Assembly: GCF_019444005.1 (NCBI RefSeq)
Contig: NZ_CP049304.1
Coordinates: 868,001-932,000 of the forward strand
Source of the DNA: Liquorilactobacillus nagelii DSM 13675
Lineage (GTDB): Bacteria; Bacillota; Bacilli; Lactobacillales; Lactobacillaceae
DNA length: 64,000 nucleotides
Reading direction: 5' to 3'
A program made the position numbers and the translations under genes. Below, in pieces: positions 45,498 through 54,648 of this stretch. The notes below the pieces were generated by a model that made no database searches, had not been told where the DNA came from, and saw nothing but the letters and a program-made list of their open reading frames with translations. Every line of letters starts with the position of its first letter. The stretch's first letter is position 1.

Positions 45498-45707
45498 TCA
45501 CAAAAGATAAGAAATTCCCAAAATAACAGCAACTACACCCAAAATGACAGCTACAAGTCTAATAAGCTTAGGATAAAAGCCACCAAACAAAAAGCCAAAT
45601 TGAATTGGGACTGCACTTTTAATTGGTTGCCGTTTGCCATATTTGATTCCAATAACAGTTGCTGCAATTCCAACGATAATAAACATCAGACCAATAATTG
45701 CTTGCAT
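45498..45707 (-). CDS. Small two-helix membrane protein
   Basis: The 69-residue protein has two hydrophobic segments (about residues 4-20 and 48-68) joined by a basic loop (GKRQPIKSAVP). The ATG has a weak upstream purine-rich site. It is followed by a terminator and stands alone between the tetR-type and murR genes. I do not recognise the family; similar tiny membrane proteins are common in lactobacilli. Confidence 0.65.
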   Translation of the reverse strand: MQAIIGLMFIIVGIAATVIGIKYGKRQPIKSAVPIQFGFLFGGFYPKLIRLVAVILGVVAVILGISYLL

Positions 45708-45865
45708 TTACTCATCCTTCTTTTTAAGGACTTAAAATTGGCAGCGCTTTCTTAAGTTATGCGGCATTTATCTAAAAAAAACATCAATTATTACATATTT
45801 CAGCAACTGAACTTCTTCAACTTAAACTTAAACTTAAAATTAGGGATGAGTTATGAATAAAAAAA

Positions 45866-46738
45866 TCAAGTTTGATCTTCAATTTTAAATCTATTGTGAT
45901 AGTCAATTACCTCTTGACGAGAAGTAGCTAAGATTTTTGAATAGCGTTCAAAATTTTGGCTGACAAAATAATAAAAAATCAGATCAATTGCCATAAATTG
46001 AGCCAATAAGGAACTTGTAGCTGCAATTCGCTGCTTATCTTCCGGTGGTTGTGACGTATGAATACCAATATCAGAAGCCAAGAATAAGCGATTCTTACCG
46101 AAGCGAGTTAACGAGACAACTTCAACGCCAAACTTATGAGCAGTTTCAGCTGCAATCAAAGTTTCCGGTAATTCTCCGGAATTCGAGATAATCCATAGAA
46201 TACTTCGCGAGTTCAAACTTACTAACTTCGGAAGTAATAGATTCAAATCATTGTCTACTGTAATGGCATAACCCAACCGACTCCATTTTTGTGAAATATT
46301 TTCAGCTACAAGTGCTGATGCTCCAATTCCCAAGAGTAAGATTTGCTGACTATTGCTTAATTTACTAACTAGTTTTTTTATTTCGGTTTGATCGATTTGA
46401 TCACTCGTTTCCTGCAATGTCTGCTGAGCATTAGCCAGTAGCTTGTGTTCAATGTCAGTTAAACTCTCATTTGCTGCTATGTCAGCATAAATTTTAGTGT
46501 GTGAGTGATCTCTTGATAAATCAGCCGCTAATTCAACTTTCATTGTGGTGTAACTAACGCTTTTTAAATGCTTAACTAATCTAATTACTGCTGCCGGACT
46601 TGCTTTAGCTGCCACTGCCAACTGTGCCACCGTCATTGAAACAACAATTTGTGGATTGGCAATAATATAATTGGCAACCTTTCGTTCAGATTTTGATAAT
46701 TCTGCCAGCAGATTTAAAAGTTCTCCTTTAACAGACAT
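45866..46738 (-). CDS. MurR/RpiR family regulator
   Basis: The 290-residue protein has an N-terminal RpiR helix-turn-helix (residues 1-75, with MTVAQLAVAAKASPAAVIRLVKHL) and a C-terminal SIS domain (about 115-245) that binds phosphosugars, including LLLGIGASALVAENISQKW and WIISNSGELPETL. It follows murQ by 30 bp, so it most likely senses N-acetylmuramic acid 6-phosphate and controls the pair. Confidence 0.9.
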   Translation of the reverse strand: MSVKGELLNLLAELSKSERKVANYIIANPQIVVSMTVAQLAVAAKASPAAVIRLVKHLKSVSYTTMKVELAADLSRDHSHTKIYADIAANESLTDIEHKLLANAQQTLQETSDQIDQTEIKKLVSKLSNSQQILLLGIGASALVAENISQKWSRLGYAITVDNDLNLLLPKLVSLNSRSILWIISNSGELPETLIAAETAHKFGVEVVSLTRFGKNRLFLASDIGIHTSQPPEDKQRIAATSSLLAQFMAIDLIFYYFVSQNFERYSKILATSRQEVIDYHNRFKIEDQT

Positions 46739-46768
46739 TGTATTTCCTCGAGTCTCTTATTATTTGAT

Positions 46769-47677
46769 TTAATTTCCCGATTCTTGGTTACGAATTACCG
46801 TGGCAATCTGATTGTTATTTTGTCTTAAATAATCTAAAGCCGCTTGATAATCTAAGCCAGTTTTCCCCATAACAATTGCAACCGGAACTTGCTGATGAGC
46901 AAGGCCTAAAAGTTGCTTTGCATCTTCACTTCTTTTGGCAGTAGTCGCCTTAATAATTTGAATTGCTCGTTTTACTAATTTTTCATTAGTCGGCAAAACA
47001 TCAACCATCAAGTTTTGATAAACCTTGCCGACTTTAATCATTACTCCGGTTGAAATCATATTCAAAACTAACTTTTGAGCAGTACCTGCTTTCAAACGAG
47101 TTGAACCGGTAACAACTTCTGGACCGACCACTGGTGCAATTGTTAAATCGGCCGTTTCCGCCAACTTGCTATCTGGAACACAGACTACGGCAATCGCTTT
47201 TCCATGTATTTTGCGACAATAATTAACAGCTCCGATTGCATACGGTGTTCGTCCGCTTGAAGCTAAAGCAATCAATGTATCCTGAGCAGAAAAATTTATT
47301 TTCTGTAAATCCGTGACACCTAGCTTTTGATTGTCTTCAGCCCCTTCGATTGCTTGAAACATCGCATTTTTTCCCCCAGCAATCAAACCAACTGCTTGCT
47401 GAGGTTCTAGACCAAAAGTCGGTACTAATTCAGCAGCATCCAAAACTCCCAACCTTCCAGATGTCCCAGCACCACAATAGATCAACCGACCACCTGCATT
47501 GAAACGTTGACTAATTAAATCAACAGCTTGAGCAATTATATCAAGTTGTGTTGCAACTGCTTCGGCTACCTTTTGGTCCTCTCGATTAATTAACTGCAGC
47601 ATTTCTTTTGTTCCCAGCTGATCAATTTTCATTGTCGCTGGATTTCGTTGTTCTGTTATCAGTTTTTCGACTTTCAT
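46769..47677 (-). CDS. murQ: N-acetylmuramic acid 6-phosphate etherase
   Basis: The 302-residue SIS-domain enzyme has LITEQRNPATMKIDQL, LIYCGAGTSGRLGVLDAAELVPTF, IAGGKNAMFQAIEGAEDN and LKAGTAQKLVLNMISTG, which are all MurQ signatures. It cleaves the lactyl ether of MurNAc-6-P to GlcNAc-6-P and lactate during cell-wall recycling. The ATG at 47677 is used; a longer frame to 47743 is Cys/Lys-rich and not conserved in the family. Unlike many murQ loci, no MurP-type PTS gene is adjacent; only the regulator follows. Confidence 0.93.
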   Translation of the reverse strand: MKVEKLITEQRNPATMKIDQLGTKEMLQLINREDQKVAEAVATQLDIIAQAVDLISQRFNAGGRLIYCGAGTSGRLGVLDAAELVPTFGLEPQQAVGLIAGGKNAMFQAIEGAEDNQKLGVTDLQKINFSAQDTLIALASSGRTPYAIGAVNYCRKIHGKAIAVVCVPDSKLAETADLTIAPVVGPEVVTGSTRLKAGTAQKLVLNMISTGVMIKVGKVYQNLMVDVLPTNEKLVKRAIQIIKATTAKRSEDAKQLLGLAHQQVPVAIVMGKTGLDYQAALDYLRQNNNQIATVIRNQESGN

Positions 47678-47920
47678 AAAACACCGACTTCCCTTGCAAT
47701 TCAAGTTTGATTTTTTAAAGCAGTCATTGGGGGCTTTATTCAATTATCATAGCATAATTCGGCAACTTCTGAAATAATATTTTATTAAAATTACTATTAA
47801 ACACTAAGTTGTGACATTTTATTTCCTAAAAAGCTGAAAAACTTTAAAAATCAAAGTGAATTCAATTGAAATTGATTAAATCAAACTAAAACTAATTTCA
47901 AAAAAGGAAATTTAGTAAAA

Positions 47921-47955
47921 AACGTAGCAAAAAGCCTCGCTATTCGAGCGAGGCT
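47921..47955 (-). terminator. Terminator of the glycosyltransferase gene
   Basis: A perfect 9-bp GC-rich stem AGCCTCGCT/AGCGAGGCT (47933-47941 with 47947-47955) with a 5-nt loop is followed on the minus strand by TTTTT. It lies 12 bp after the stop at 47967. Confidence 0.93.
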
Positions 47956-47966
47956 CATTAAAATTG

Positions 47967-49466
47967 TTAAACTTGAATTTTTGTTTTTGCTTTAACGATT
48001 AAGCCTTCCCAGACCTTTTGAACTTGATCTTCTTGGTATCGGTGCATACTCTGTGGTGCATTTTGACTGTAAAATTTCAACTTTTCCCGATGACTAAGCA
48101 AATCAAACACTGTTCGGTATAGTTTGCCAAAATCACCAGCTGGCAATATTCGACCATTCAAGTGGTCCTGTACCATTTCATTTGGCCCATAGTTAATATC
48201 GTAACTAACAACTGGACAGCCATGACCAAGTGCTTCTAAAATTGCCATCGAAAAGCCTTCATAATCACTTGTCAACACTTCAAGATCAGCTGTTTGATAA
48301 ACTGTTGTTAGATCAGCTTGATAACCACAAAAATGAATATAGCTGCTAGCTTTTCTTTGTTCAACCAATTTATGCAGCTTAGTCGACTCTTCGTAGTTGT
48401 TCCAACTATCATCATAACCATAGATTTTTAAATCAACAAATTTAAGTTTTTTATGAATCAGTGCAACTGCTTCGATTAAAGTATCCAATCTTTTGACACT
48501 AGTTAATCTGGCAACTGCAATTATTTGACCAGGAATTCGCTTAGCAAAGTTAGTTTTTTGTTCTACAAGCTCATTTGGCAAATAGCTAACAGGAATTGCA
48601 TAACAAGGAACGTCTTTATTTCGCGCTTTAATATCCTTCTTTTCTTGTTGAGTTGAACAAATAATCCCATTTAACTTTTCGCCAAGCTGGAAAACTTCTT
48701 CGGTAAACGGAAAAAGTTTCCCGTTAGCTTTAGCATTTTCCGTAAAAATTGAATGAAAAATCACATAACGTTTTGCTGGTTTTCGCATTAACTTGAAAGG
48801 ACGAATAGCATAGTCTTCACGATCTGAATAAAAAACAGCTGCTGAATCACTCTTTGCTAAACAGTCTAGAAAATAAGCCATCAATTGATCTTCTTGGTCA
48901 AATTGTAACCAGCAAGCGTGATAAAAAAGCTGAATTAATGTTAGAACTGGTTGATTGTCGGGTCCCCCACGATAATGATAGGTTAAGATTCCTTGCCCAT
49001 TATTGTTATAATAGGTTTTGGTAATTAGTTTACCGCCATCATCATAAAATTCCGAATAACTAATCTGATTTCGGTAATAAAAGTCACGACGATCAGTGAA
49101 CCCCCACCGATCAAAATAAGTTACGTAATTAATCAGCTTTCCTTGTAATTGAACTTCAAGTCGCAATTTTTGATCCTTAAATCCTTTTAACCCCTGTTGT
49201 TTTAATTTATTTGCTGAAAACATCTGCCGAATTAATTCTACCGACCCAGTTTGATTTGCTGAAAGTCGTTGAAAATAATCTTGTAAGTTGATAACTCTGC
49301 CAGATATTCCCAATTCTTGCCAAATAGTTTCTTGATTTGGATCAAATAAACGTGTCACAATTTTTGCAGGAGTTTGCAATTTATCAAAGAGCCGTAGACG
49401 TTTTATCTCAGCCAATTCAATTGCCGATGTCAGTCGGTCAATTCGCGAAGTAACAAAATAATGCAT
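47967..49466 (-). CDS. GT4 family glycosyltransferase, GtfA/TagE-like
   Basis: The 499-residue protein has an N-terminal beta-meander-like region with many aromatic residues (about 60-190), typical of GtfA/TarM/TagE enzymes, and a C-terminal GT-B domain with IIAVARLTSVKRLDTLIEA and the EX7E-type segment TSDYEGFSMAILEALGHGCPVVSYD. Such enzymes add GlcNAc or glucose to serine-rich adhesins or to teichoic acid. It lies 73 bp downstream of a Ser-rich LPXTG adhesin on the same strand, so O-glycosylation of that protein is a fair inference. No GtfB partner is present. Start ATG follows GAGGAGG. Confidence 0.82.
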   Translation of the reverse strand: MHYFVTSRIDRLTSAIELAEIKRLRLFDKLQTPAKIVTRLFDPNQETIWQELGISGRVINLQDYFQRLSANQTGSVELIRQMFSANKLKQQGLKGFKDQKLRLEVQLQGKLINYVTYFDRWGFTDRRDFYYRNQISYSEFYDDGGKLITKTYYNNNGQGILTYHYRGGPDNQPVLTLIQLFYHACWLQFDQEDQLMAYFLDCLAKSDSAAVFYSDREDYAIRPFKLMRKPAKRYVIFHSIFTENAKANGKLFPFTEEVFQLGEKLNGIICSTQQEKKDIKARNKDVPCYAIPVSYLPNELVEQKTNFAKRIPGQIIAVARLTSVKRLDTLIEAVALIHKKLKFVDLKIYGYDDSWNNYEESTKLHKLVEQRKASSYIHFCGYQADLTTVYQTADLEVLTSDYEGFSMAILEALGHGCPVVSYDINYGPNEMVQDHLNGRILPAGDFGKLYRTVFDLLSHREKLKFYSQNAPQSMHRYQEDQVQKVWEGLIVKAKTKIQV

Positions 49467-49539
49467 TTTTTACCTCCTCATGAAAAAACGATAGTGAAAT
49501 ACTTTCCGCTACCGTTTATTGGTTAAAACTGTTATTTTT

Positions 49540-51495
49540 CTAGTAATTTTTCTTTCTGCTAAATCCAAGCCAACTAATGATGCTACTCAATGCTAGTAGA
49601 ACAACACCTATCAATGACATTGAACTTTGATTATCTTGACCGGTCTGGGGCAACGCTTTTCGAGAGTTTGCCTCTTTTGTTGTAGTGTCAGTTGAGCTCC
49701 CAATTGCTGAAAATTTCATCGATAACCGGTCAGTTTGTGTTGGCTGACTCGCTTGTGTTGGCTGTGTCGGCTGACTCGCTTGTGTTGGCTGTGTCGGCTG
49801 ACTCGCTTGTGTTGGCTGCGTCGGCTGACTCGCTTGTGTTGGCTGTGTCGGCTGACTCGCTTGCGTTGGCTGCGTCGGCTGACTCGCTTGCGTTGGCTGC
49901 GTCGGCTGACTCGCTTGTGTTGGCTGTGTCGGCTGACTCGCTTGCGTTGCCTGTGTCGGCTGTGTTGGTTGGTTGGGATGAATATCCCAACGATGAGACT
50001 CCCCACCTGTAATGTTCACATTTTTTGCAACAATATTACCATCAATATTCACTCCAGCATTTATGGTAGCATTTGGCGCCAGAATGCTGCCCATAAAACG
50101 ACCACCGCTAAAATTGAATGTCTGATCACTAGTCCCTAAGTTCCATAAAATATGATTTGGTTCTGAATGAGCCTCACCACTAGATAAGCCACTGGTTCCA
50201 TCACTATAATCTAGTTCAATTTGAGTTGAAATCGACTGACTACCAGTCGGAATGTCTGTAACATTAATAACAATTGTAGGTCCATCAATCGAACTAGAAA
50301 CACCCTTAATTGTAATCGATTGCGAAGCGCTTAAGTATTCAAAAGGAATATTCACATAAACAATTCCAGCGTCTGCAGTTGCTTTGGAAACATCAACGTA
50401 ACGATTATTCATATCTTCAAAATTTTCTATAACACCATTTGAGTTTTGATGAGTTGCATATTCAGTTGAATTGGCTGATAATTCTTCAAAAACTTGAGCA
50501 AAATCAATATACGTATTACCATTTGTGTCTTGATAAACATCGTCTGCTTTCAAGTTTGTCATAACTACCCCGTCAAGCAAAACTTGATCCCCATTGATTG
50601 ACACATTAACGTCTTTTCCTAGCACAACATGATTGAAACTAGTATTACGAAAAGAACTAGATTCAAGCGCTGTCCCCAGTTCCTGAATGTAATAAATATC
50701 TCCACTTGTTAAATTATCAGATTCATTTCTAGTTCCAAAATCAACCGTACTTTTTAAAACACCAACTGCAACATTGCCATTAACATCAGCTCCAAAATTG
50801 GCTTGATTAGCAAAAATATGAAACAGTGAAGCTAATTTCAGAACACTATTCGTATTGAGGCTTTTCACGTCAATTCCCAAGCTTTTTAAGTAATTATCTG
50901 TATCTATCGAAGTGGCTGCAGTTTGAATTGAGTCAGTTTGAGCACTAAACGTTTGAACTGAATTTGCTGTTGCAGCAGTTGACGATGAAGAAATCATCTC
51001 AGCTTGACTTGCAGTTTGTGACGTACTCTTTGATGAAACTTGATTATTCTCACTCTCTGAGCTGACAGTACTTTCAGCCTTGCTGGTATCAGCACTTGAG
51101 TTACTTTCTGAAGTTTTCTCAGCTGCTAAACTAGCCACTTCTTTTGGTTGATTATCTGATGCAATTGAACTAGTCTTTTCAGCTTGAGTTGCAACTGAAC
51201 TGTTTGTGACTGAAGAGGAACTACTTTCTTGGCTAGCTGAATCAGCCAAAGATACATCTGTTTTGTCACTATTTGATACTTTATCAACAGCAACTGATGA
51301 GCTGCTTTCTGAATTACTGTTAGAATTTGAAGAACTAACTGCACTAATAGCAGAGGTAGTATCCGCTTTAACACTTGTTGAATTGTTTTCAACAACTATT
51401 CCTGCCCCACTTAAGAAAGTAACTGAAAGAGCTGCAAACACCCATTTTTTACCGTCCTTGTACATTTTATAATGTAATTTGTGATCAAAAGCCAT
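49540..51495 (-). CDS. LPXTG-anchored choice-of-anchor A adhesin with KxYKxGKxW signal
   Basis: The 651-residue surface protein has the signal motif K10-M-Y-K-D-G-K-K-W18, a hydrophobic core ending near VKADT, a Ser-rich low-complexity region (about 45-195), a choice-of-anchor A domain (about 200-500, with HILWNLG, GGRFMGSILAPNATIN and GNIVAKN), seven 9-residue repeats of SQPTQPTQA type (about 512-588), and the sortase motif LPQTG at 615-619 followed by a membrane segment and RKKNY. KxYKxGKxW signals are typical of glycosylated Ser-rich adhesins exported by the accessory SecA2 route. A glycosyltransferase follows and an AraC regulator is divergent. Confidence 0.93.
   Translation of the reverse strand: MAFDHKLHYKMYKDGKKWVFAALSVTFLSGAGIVVENNSTSVKADTTSAISAVSSSNSNSNSESSSSVAVDKVSNSDKTDVSLADSASQESSSSSVTNSSVATQAEKTSSIASDNQPKEVASLAAEKTSESNSSADTSKAESTVSSESENNQVSSKSTSQTASQAEMISSSSTAATANSVQTFSAQTDSIQTAATSIDTDNYLKSLGIDVKSLNTNSVLKLASLFHIFANQANFGADVNGNVAVGVLKSTVDFGTRNESDNLTSGDIYYIQELGTALESSSFRNTSFNHVVLGKDVNVSINGDQVLLDGVVMTNLKADDVYQDTNGNTYIDFAQVFEELSANSTEYATHQNSNGVIENFEDMNNRYVDVSKATADAGIVYVNIPFEYLSASQSITIKGVSSSIDGPTIVINVTDIPTGSQSISTQIELDYSDGTSGLSSGEAHSEPNHILWNLGTSDQTFNFSGGRFMGSILAPNATINAGVNIDGNIVAKNVNITGGESHRWDIHPNQPTQPTQATQASQPTQPTQASQPTQPTQASQPTQPTQASQPTQPTQASQPTQPTQASQPTQPTQASQPTQPTQASQPTQTDRLSMKFSAIGSSTDTTTKEANSRKALPQTGQDNQSSMSLIGVVLLALSSIISWLGFSRKKNY
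49735..49966. repeat. 27-bp tandem repeat array in the adhesin stalk
   Basis: About eight copies of a 27-bp unit (GGCTGACTCGCTTGTGTTGG plus CTGTGTC, with a few T/C variations at third positions) encode the SQPTQPTQA stalk. Nearly identical units make the array prone to copy-number change between strains. Because the unit length is a multiple of three, the frame is kept. Confidence 0.95.
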
Positions 51496-51591
51496 TCTGA
51501 AAATCCTCCCATTTTTTTCTTAAAAAAGCTAACAAATCATTTCTCTCATTTGTGTATCCCTTGCACAAAAGTGACATTATCTTTCGAATAT

Positions 51592-51619
51592 AGTATACTT
51601 AAATAGAAATATAAATCAA
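51592..51619 (-). promoter_or_regulatory. Promoter of the adhesin gene, with palindromes in the 384-bp intergenic region
   Basis: On the minus strand TTGATT (51614-51619) and TATACT (51592-51597) are spaced by 16 bp, about 95 bp before the ATG at 51495. Two palindromes share TTTGTG/CACAAA half-sites: one at 51650-51666 with a single central base, upstream of the -35, and one near 51550-51571 with 9-bp spacing, downstream of the start point. A TATAAT at 51812-51817 probably serves the divergent AraC gene. No other gene is visible in 51496-51879. Confidence 0.55.
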
Positions 51620-51879
51620 GATATATTAAAAATGTGCTACATAAACGACTTTTTGTGACACAAAAAATAAATTACTTTTAAAATGTAAATTTGAACACAA
51701 TAATTAAGTTTTATCTGATCTATTTTCAAAAACGGCATCTTTTCTAAATATTTTTTATATTCGAATTTTAAAACATAAATAAAGATTAATAATATCTCCT
51801 ATTTGATAGTTTATAATGTAGCAAAATAAATTTAACTGGAAAATTTAGCAATTAACTAGACTTTTTAGAGGTGATTAGC

Positions 51880-52980
51880 TTGGCAAAAAAAGAAACATTG
51901 CAACTACTATGCAATGTCTTTTCCATTGATGTTTATGAAAGCCTTAAGCACAAAATAACTATTCTTTCAAATAATTCCGCTTTTGACATGACACAGCTTG
52001 TTCAAGAAACATTAAAATTAAAATTACCCAACAAACTAAATGTGCTTAATATTCACAATTTTTATTCAGTAGTTATTCCAATCAGTGAGAATCATCAGTT
52101 GATTATTGTTCCACATATCAATACAACGAATATACCTGATAATTTTAAACAACTGACCAAATTCATTAATAATTTATACTCTCTAAGTCGCTTAATTTAT
52201 GAAATAGTAATTGGAAAGTCCGCCCCAGTTTGGAAAGTTTATTTAAAAACAGTTCCGACTGCCAAGGAAAAAGTTAATTTTGTGAAATCAGAAAATTTAA
52301 CAATTATGTTGGAAAATGAAAATAAGTTATTTAAAACTATTCAAAATCTTGATAATCATGGTTTCCAGCTGGCGCTATTAAACCCGATGGTTACTGACTA
52401 TATGGGCGAAATATTTGAGAAAAATGGATTCTTACGGGGTAAAAAAGATGTCATGATCAGATTTGTCTGTCTAATGACTGATCAAGCGATTAAAACTAAA
52501 AAGGCAAAAACAGCTGATGTTTTCAAGTTGGAAGATAACATTCTTGGAAAAATCGAGTTCAAAGAAAGTCCACCGCCGATGAAACTTTGGAAAGCTCAAA
52601 TTGCTTCACAATTCTTCTTTGATTTTGAAAATTTGGTTAAAAAGTCCAACCTCTCATTGGCTGAAAAATGTGCCAGCTATATTCAAAATAATATTATGAA
52701 GAAGCTAACTACTGCTCAGATTGCTGCAGAGCTAAACTGTTCACCAAGTTCATTAGTCCATCATTTTAAAGAAGAATATCATCTGACTATTAGCAGTTAT
52801 GTTAGGAATCAAAAGGTGAAAGCAGCTAAGCATATGCTAAAAAATAGTTCAATAAATATTTCTGAAATTGCCTATTCACTTGCCTATAGTGATCCCAATT
52901 ACTTTATGAAGATTTTTAAAAACACAACTGGGATTACTCCCAAAACATATCGGCAAAAACATCTTGACTCACCCAACTAA
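51880..52980 (+). CDS. AraC family regulator, divergent from the adhesin
   Basis: The 366-residue protein ends in an AraC double helix-turn-helix (about 262-360), with LTTAQIAAELNCSPSSLVHHFKEEY and INISEIAYSLAYSDPNYFMKIFKNTTGITPKTYR. The N-terminal 250 residues are soluble and do not match a cupin or response regulator that I recognise. Start is TTG at 51880 after AGAGGTG; a GTG at 51871 is inside that site. Gene orientation suggests control of the adhesin and glycosyltransferase genes. Confidence 0.83.
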   Translation: MAKKETLQLLCNVFSIDVYESLKHKITILSNNSAFDMTQLVQETLKLKLPNKLNVLNIHNFYSVVIPISENHQLIIVPHINTTNIPDNFKQLTKFINNLYSLSRLIYEIVIGKSAPVWKVYLKTVPTAKEKVNFVKSENLTIMLENENKLFKTIQNLDNHGFQLALLNPMVTDYMGEIFEKNGFLRGKKDVMIRFVCLMTDQAIKTKKAKTADVFKLEDNILGKIEFKESPPPMKLWKAQIASQFFFDFENLVKKSNLSLAEKCASYIQNNIMKKLTTAQIAAELNCSPSSLVHHFKEEYHLTISSYVRNQKVKAAKHMLKNSSINISEIAYSLAYSDPNYFMKIFKNTTGITPKTYRQKHLDSPN

Positions 52981-52998
52981 ATCATCAAAAAAACTACT

Positions 52999-53030
52999 AA
53001 AAAAAAAGCAAACCTCTATGTTTTGAGGTT
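52999..53030 (-). terminator. Terminator of the SGNH hydrolase gene
   Basis: AACCTC and GAGGTT arms (53011-53016 and 53025-53030) are followed on the minus strand by TGC and nine T residues, 16 bp after the stop at 53046. It may also slow plus-strand transcription of the AraC gene. Confidence 0.8.
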
Positions 53031-53045
53031 CACTTCAAGACTTTT

Positions 53046-53777
53046 TTACTGATGTTCTAAAATCTCAATTATTTTCTGTTCAAAAAATGGTGTCCAAACT
53101 TTCAGATAACCGGCTTGTGTCGGATGAATTTGATCAAACATCGCATCTTGGCGAACTTTAGTACTAGCATTAACTCCTGAGTCATGGTATAAGTCAATAA
53201 TTGAAAAATGCCACTTTTGCTGTAAATTAAATAGCTGTTCAACTAACTTACCATAAGCATCATCCCCAGCAAAAATGCAAGTAAAAAAAGCTAATGGGCA
53301 ATTCAACTGATGTTTTGTATATTGACAGATGTATTCAATTGCCCCAGTAATCGTTTCAAGATCATAATCCTTTAATTTGGAAGCAGAAGAAAATTGGCCT
53401 AATTGCTTGCCCTGGCGTAAGTCATTGGTAGATAACTGACAAACAAGTAAATCGTACGGCCCTTGTGGTGTTATTTCATCTTTGAGTCTAGCTAGGTAAC
53501 CAGCATGATTTTTACCAGCTAATGTTGCGCCGCTGATTGCCGATTTAATTGCTGTAACTCCATCTATTGCTTGTAAATAATCAACAAAAGAAATTCCTTT
53601 TGAAAAAGCACCATAAGTAATTGATGAACCTAAAAACCCGATTCTTTTACCGTTTAACTTGGAATCGGGTTGATAAGCAACCTTTTCCAAACTAAATTCA
53701 CACGCATTTCCATGCTGATAAGCTGTTGAAGTAACCATTTTACTGAGATAGTTTTGAAAGAATTCACCTTGTGTCAT
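53046..53777 (-). CDS. SGNH/GDSL-type esterase
   Basis: The 243-residue protein has block I GFLGSSITYG with the catalytic Ser (a GDS variant), block III LSTNDLRQ with the oxyanion Asn, and block V DQIHPTQAGY with the catalytic Asp and His. There is no signal peptide, so it acts in the cytosol or is released otherwise. The family includes lipases and carbohydrate deacetylases; the substrate is unknown. It is monocistronic, with a weak AAGGTG site before the ATG. Confidence 0.85.
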   Translation of the reverse strand: MTQGEFFQNYLSKMVTSTAYQHGNACEFSLEKVAYQPDSKLNGKRIGFLGSSITYGAFSKGISFVDYLQAIDGVTAIKSAISGATLAGKNHAGYLARLKDEITPQGPYDLLVCQLSTNDLRQGKQLGQFSSASKLKDYDLETITGAIEYICQYTKHQLNCPLAFFTCIFAGDDAYGKLVEQLFNLQQKWHFSIIDLYHDSGVNASTKVRQDAMFDQIHPTQAGYLKVWTPFFEQKIIEILEHQ

Positions 53778-53932
53778 CTTAACACCTTCATTTAATTTTT
53801 GGAGTTAAATTTTTAGTAACTTAAACTTTTTTTCGTAGCTCCCATAACTAATTCATTATATTCCAATCATAGTTATTAAGAAACTATTAATCAGTTATGT
53901 TAGCCAAATCCTTATAACTTGGAGTGATAAAT

Positions 53933-54547
53933 GTGACAAGAAAGAACTTTTTAGAAATGTTTCTGACTATCCTAATGATATTTACCGGTTTTTTTGGTGT
54001 TGGTCTGAGTCTTAAATCACAAGGAACTGGAGCATTCTTGATGTATACCATTGACAGCAATTTACTTAATTTGATTGTTAATTTGCTGGTACTTTGTTCT
54101 TGGATTGCCAATGTGAATATAAAAAAATTTCTTGAACATAACATCTTATTGACCCTTAGATATACTGCTGCCTGTTGCTTAGGGCTAACCTTTTTGATTG
54201 TAATTCTTGTGTTAGGTCCAATGATGGGTTATCGTCAATTACTCTTTACCGGTCCGATGATCTTCAAGCATTTGCTTAATCCCCTGCTAGCAGTTGGTTC
54301 CTATCTATTACTAAATGATCAAACCAAGCTCAATTTTCGAAATAATTTGCTCACTTTAATTCCAACTATTTTATACGGTATTATCATAATTGTATTAAAT
54401 ATTTTGAAAATTATTAAAGGCCCCTATCCATTTCTGATGGTACGTTATCAGTCACTAACAACAACCATTCTTTGGATTTTAATAATTTTGTTAATTAATT
54501 TTATTGTTGCCAAATTGCTTCAATGGGCAACTCAATCAATTCAATAA
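53933..54547 (+). CDS. Six-helix membrane protein, Pr6Pr/FAR-17a-like
   Basis: The 204-residue protein has six hydrophobic segments. YTIDSNLLNLIVNLLVL and GPMIFKHLLNPLLAVGSYLLL recall the Pr6Pr and FAR-17a/AIG1-like families, where Asn and His in these places are conserved; the second family includes lipid hydrolases. This link is by pattern and is weak. I take the GTG at 53933, 8 nt after GGAG; a GTG at 53924 is too close. It is convergent with the racemase gene, and a hairpin follows its stop. Confidence 0.6.
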   Translation: MTRKNFLEMFLTILMIFTGFFGVGLSLKSQGTGAFLMYTIDSNLLNLIVNLLVLCSWIANVNIKKFLEHNILLTLRYTAACCLGLTFLIVILVLGPMMGYRQLLFTGPMIFKHLLNPLLAVGSYLLLNDQTKLNFRNNLLTLIPTILYGIIIIVLNILKIIKGPYPFLMVRYQSLTTTILWILIILLINFIVAKLLQWATQSIQ

Positions 54548-54548
54548 A

Positions 54549-54572
54549 GAAGCCCTCTACTCAGAGGACTTC
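54549..54572. terminator. Hairpin between the membrane protein and the racemase gene
   Basis: Ten-base arms (54549-54558 and 54563-54572, one mismatch) lie directly after the plus-strand stop and 76 bp beyond the minus-strand stop at 54649. The T-runs are short on both sides, so it is a weak candidate terminator for both genes. Confidence 0.45.
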
Positions 54573-54648
54573 GTGACTCCACCAATAATACTTTGCGGAG
54601 TTTTGCTTTTATCTAACCACTTTAGCTGCTACCGTAAATTTTTTCAAG

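Noticed and set aside
49692..50139. Several long overlapping open frames on both strands across the adhesin repeats
   Set aside because: They are repetitive shadows of the 27-bp repeat array, with period-9 peptides and no ribosome binding sites.
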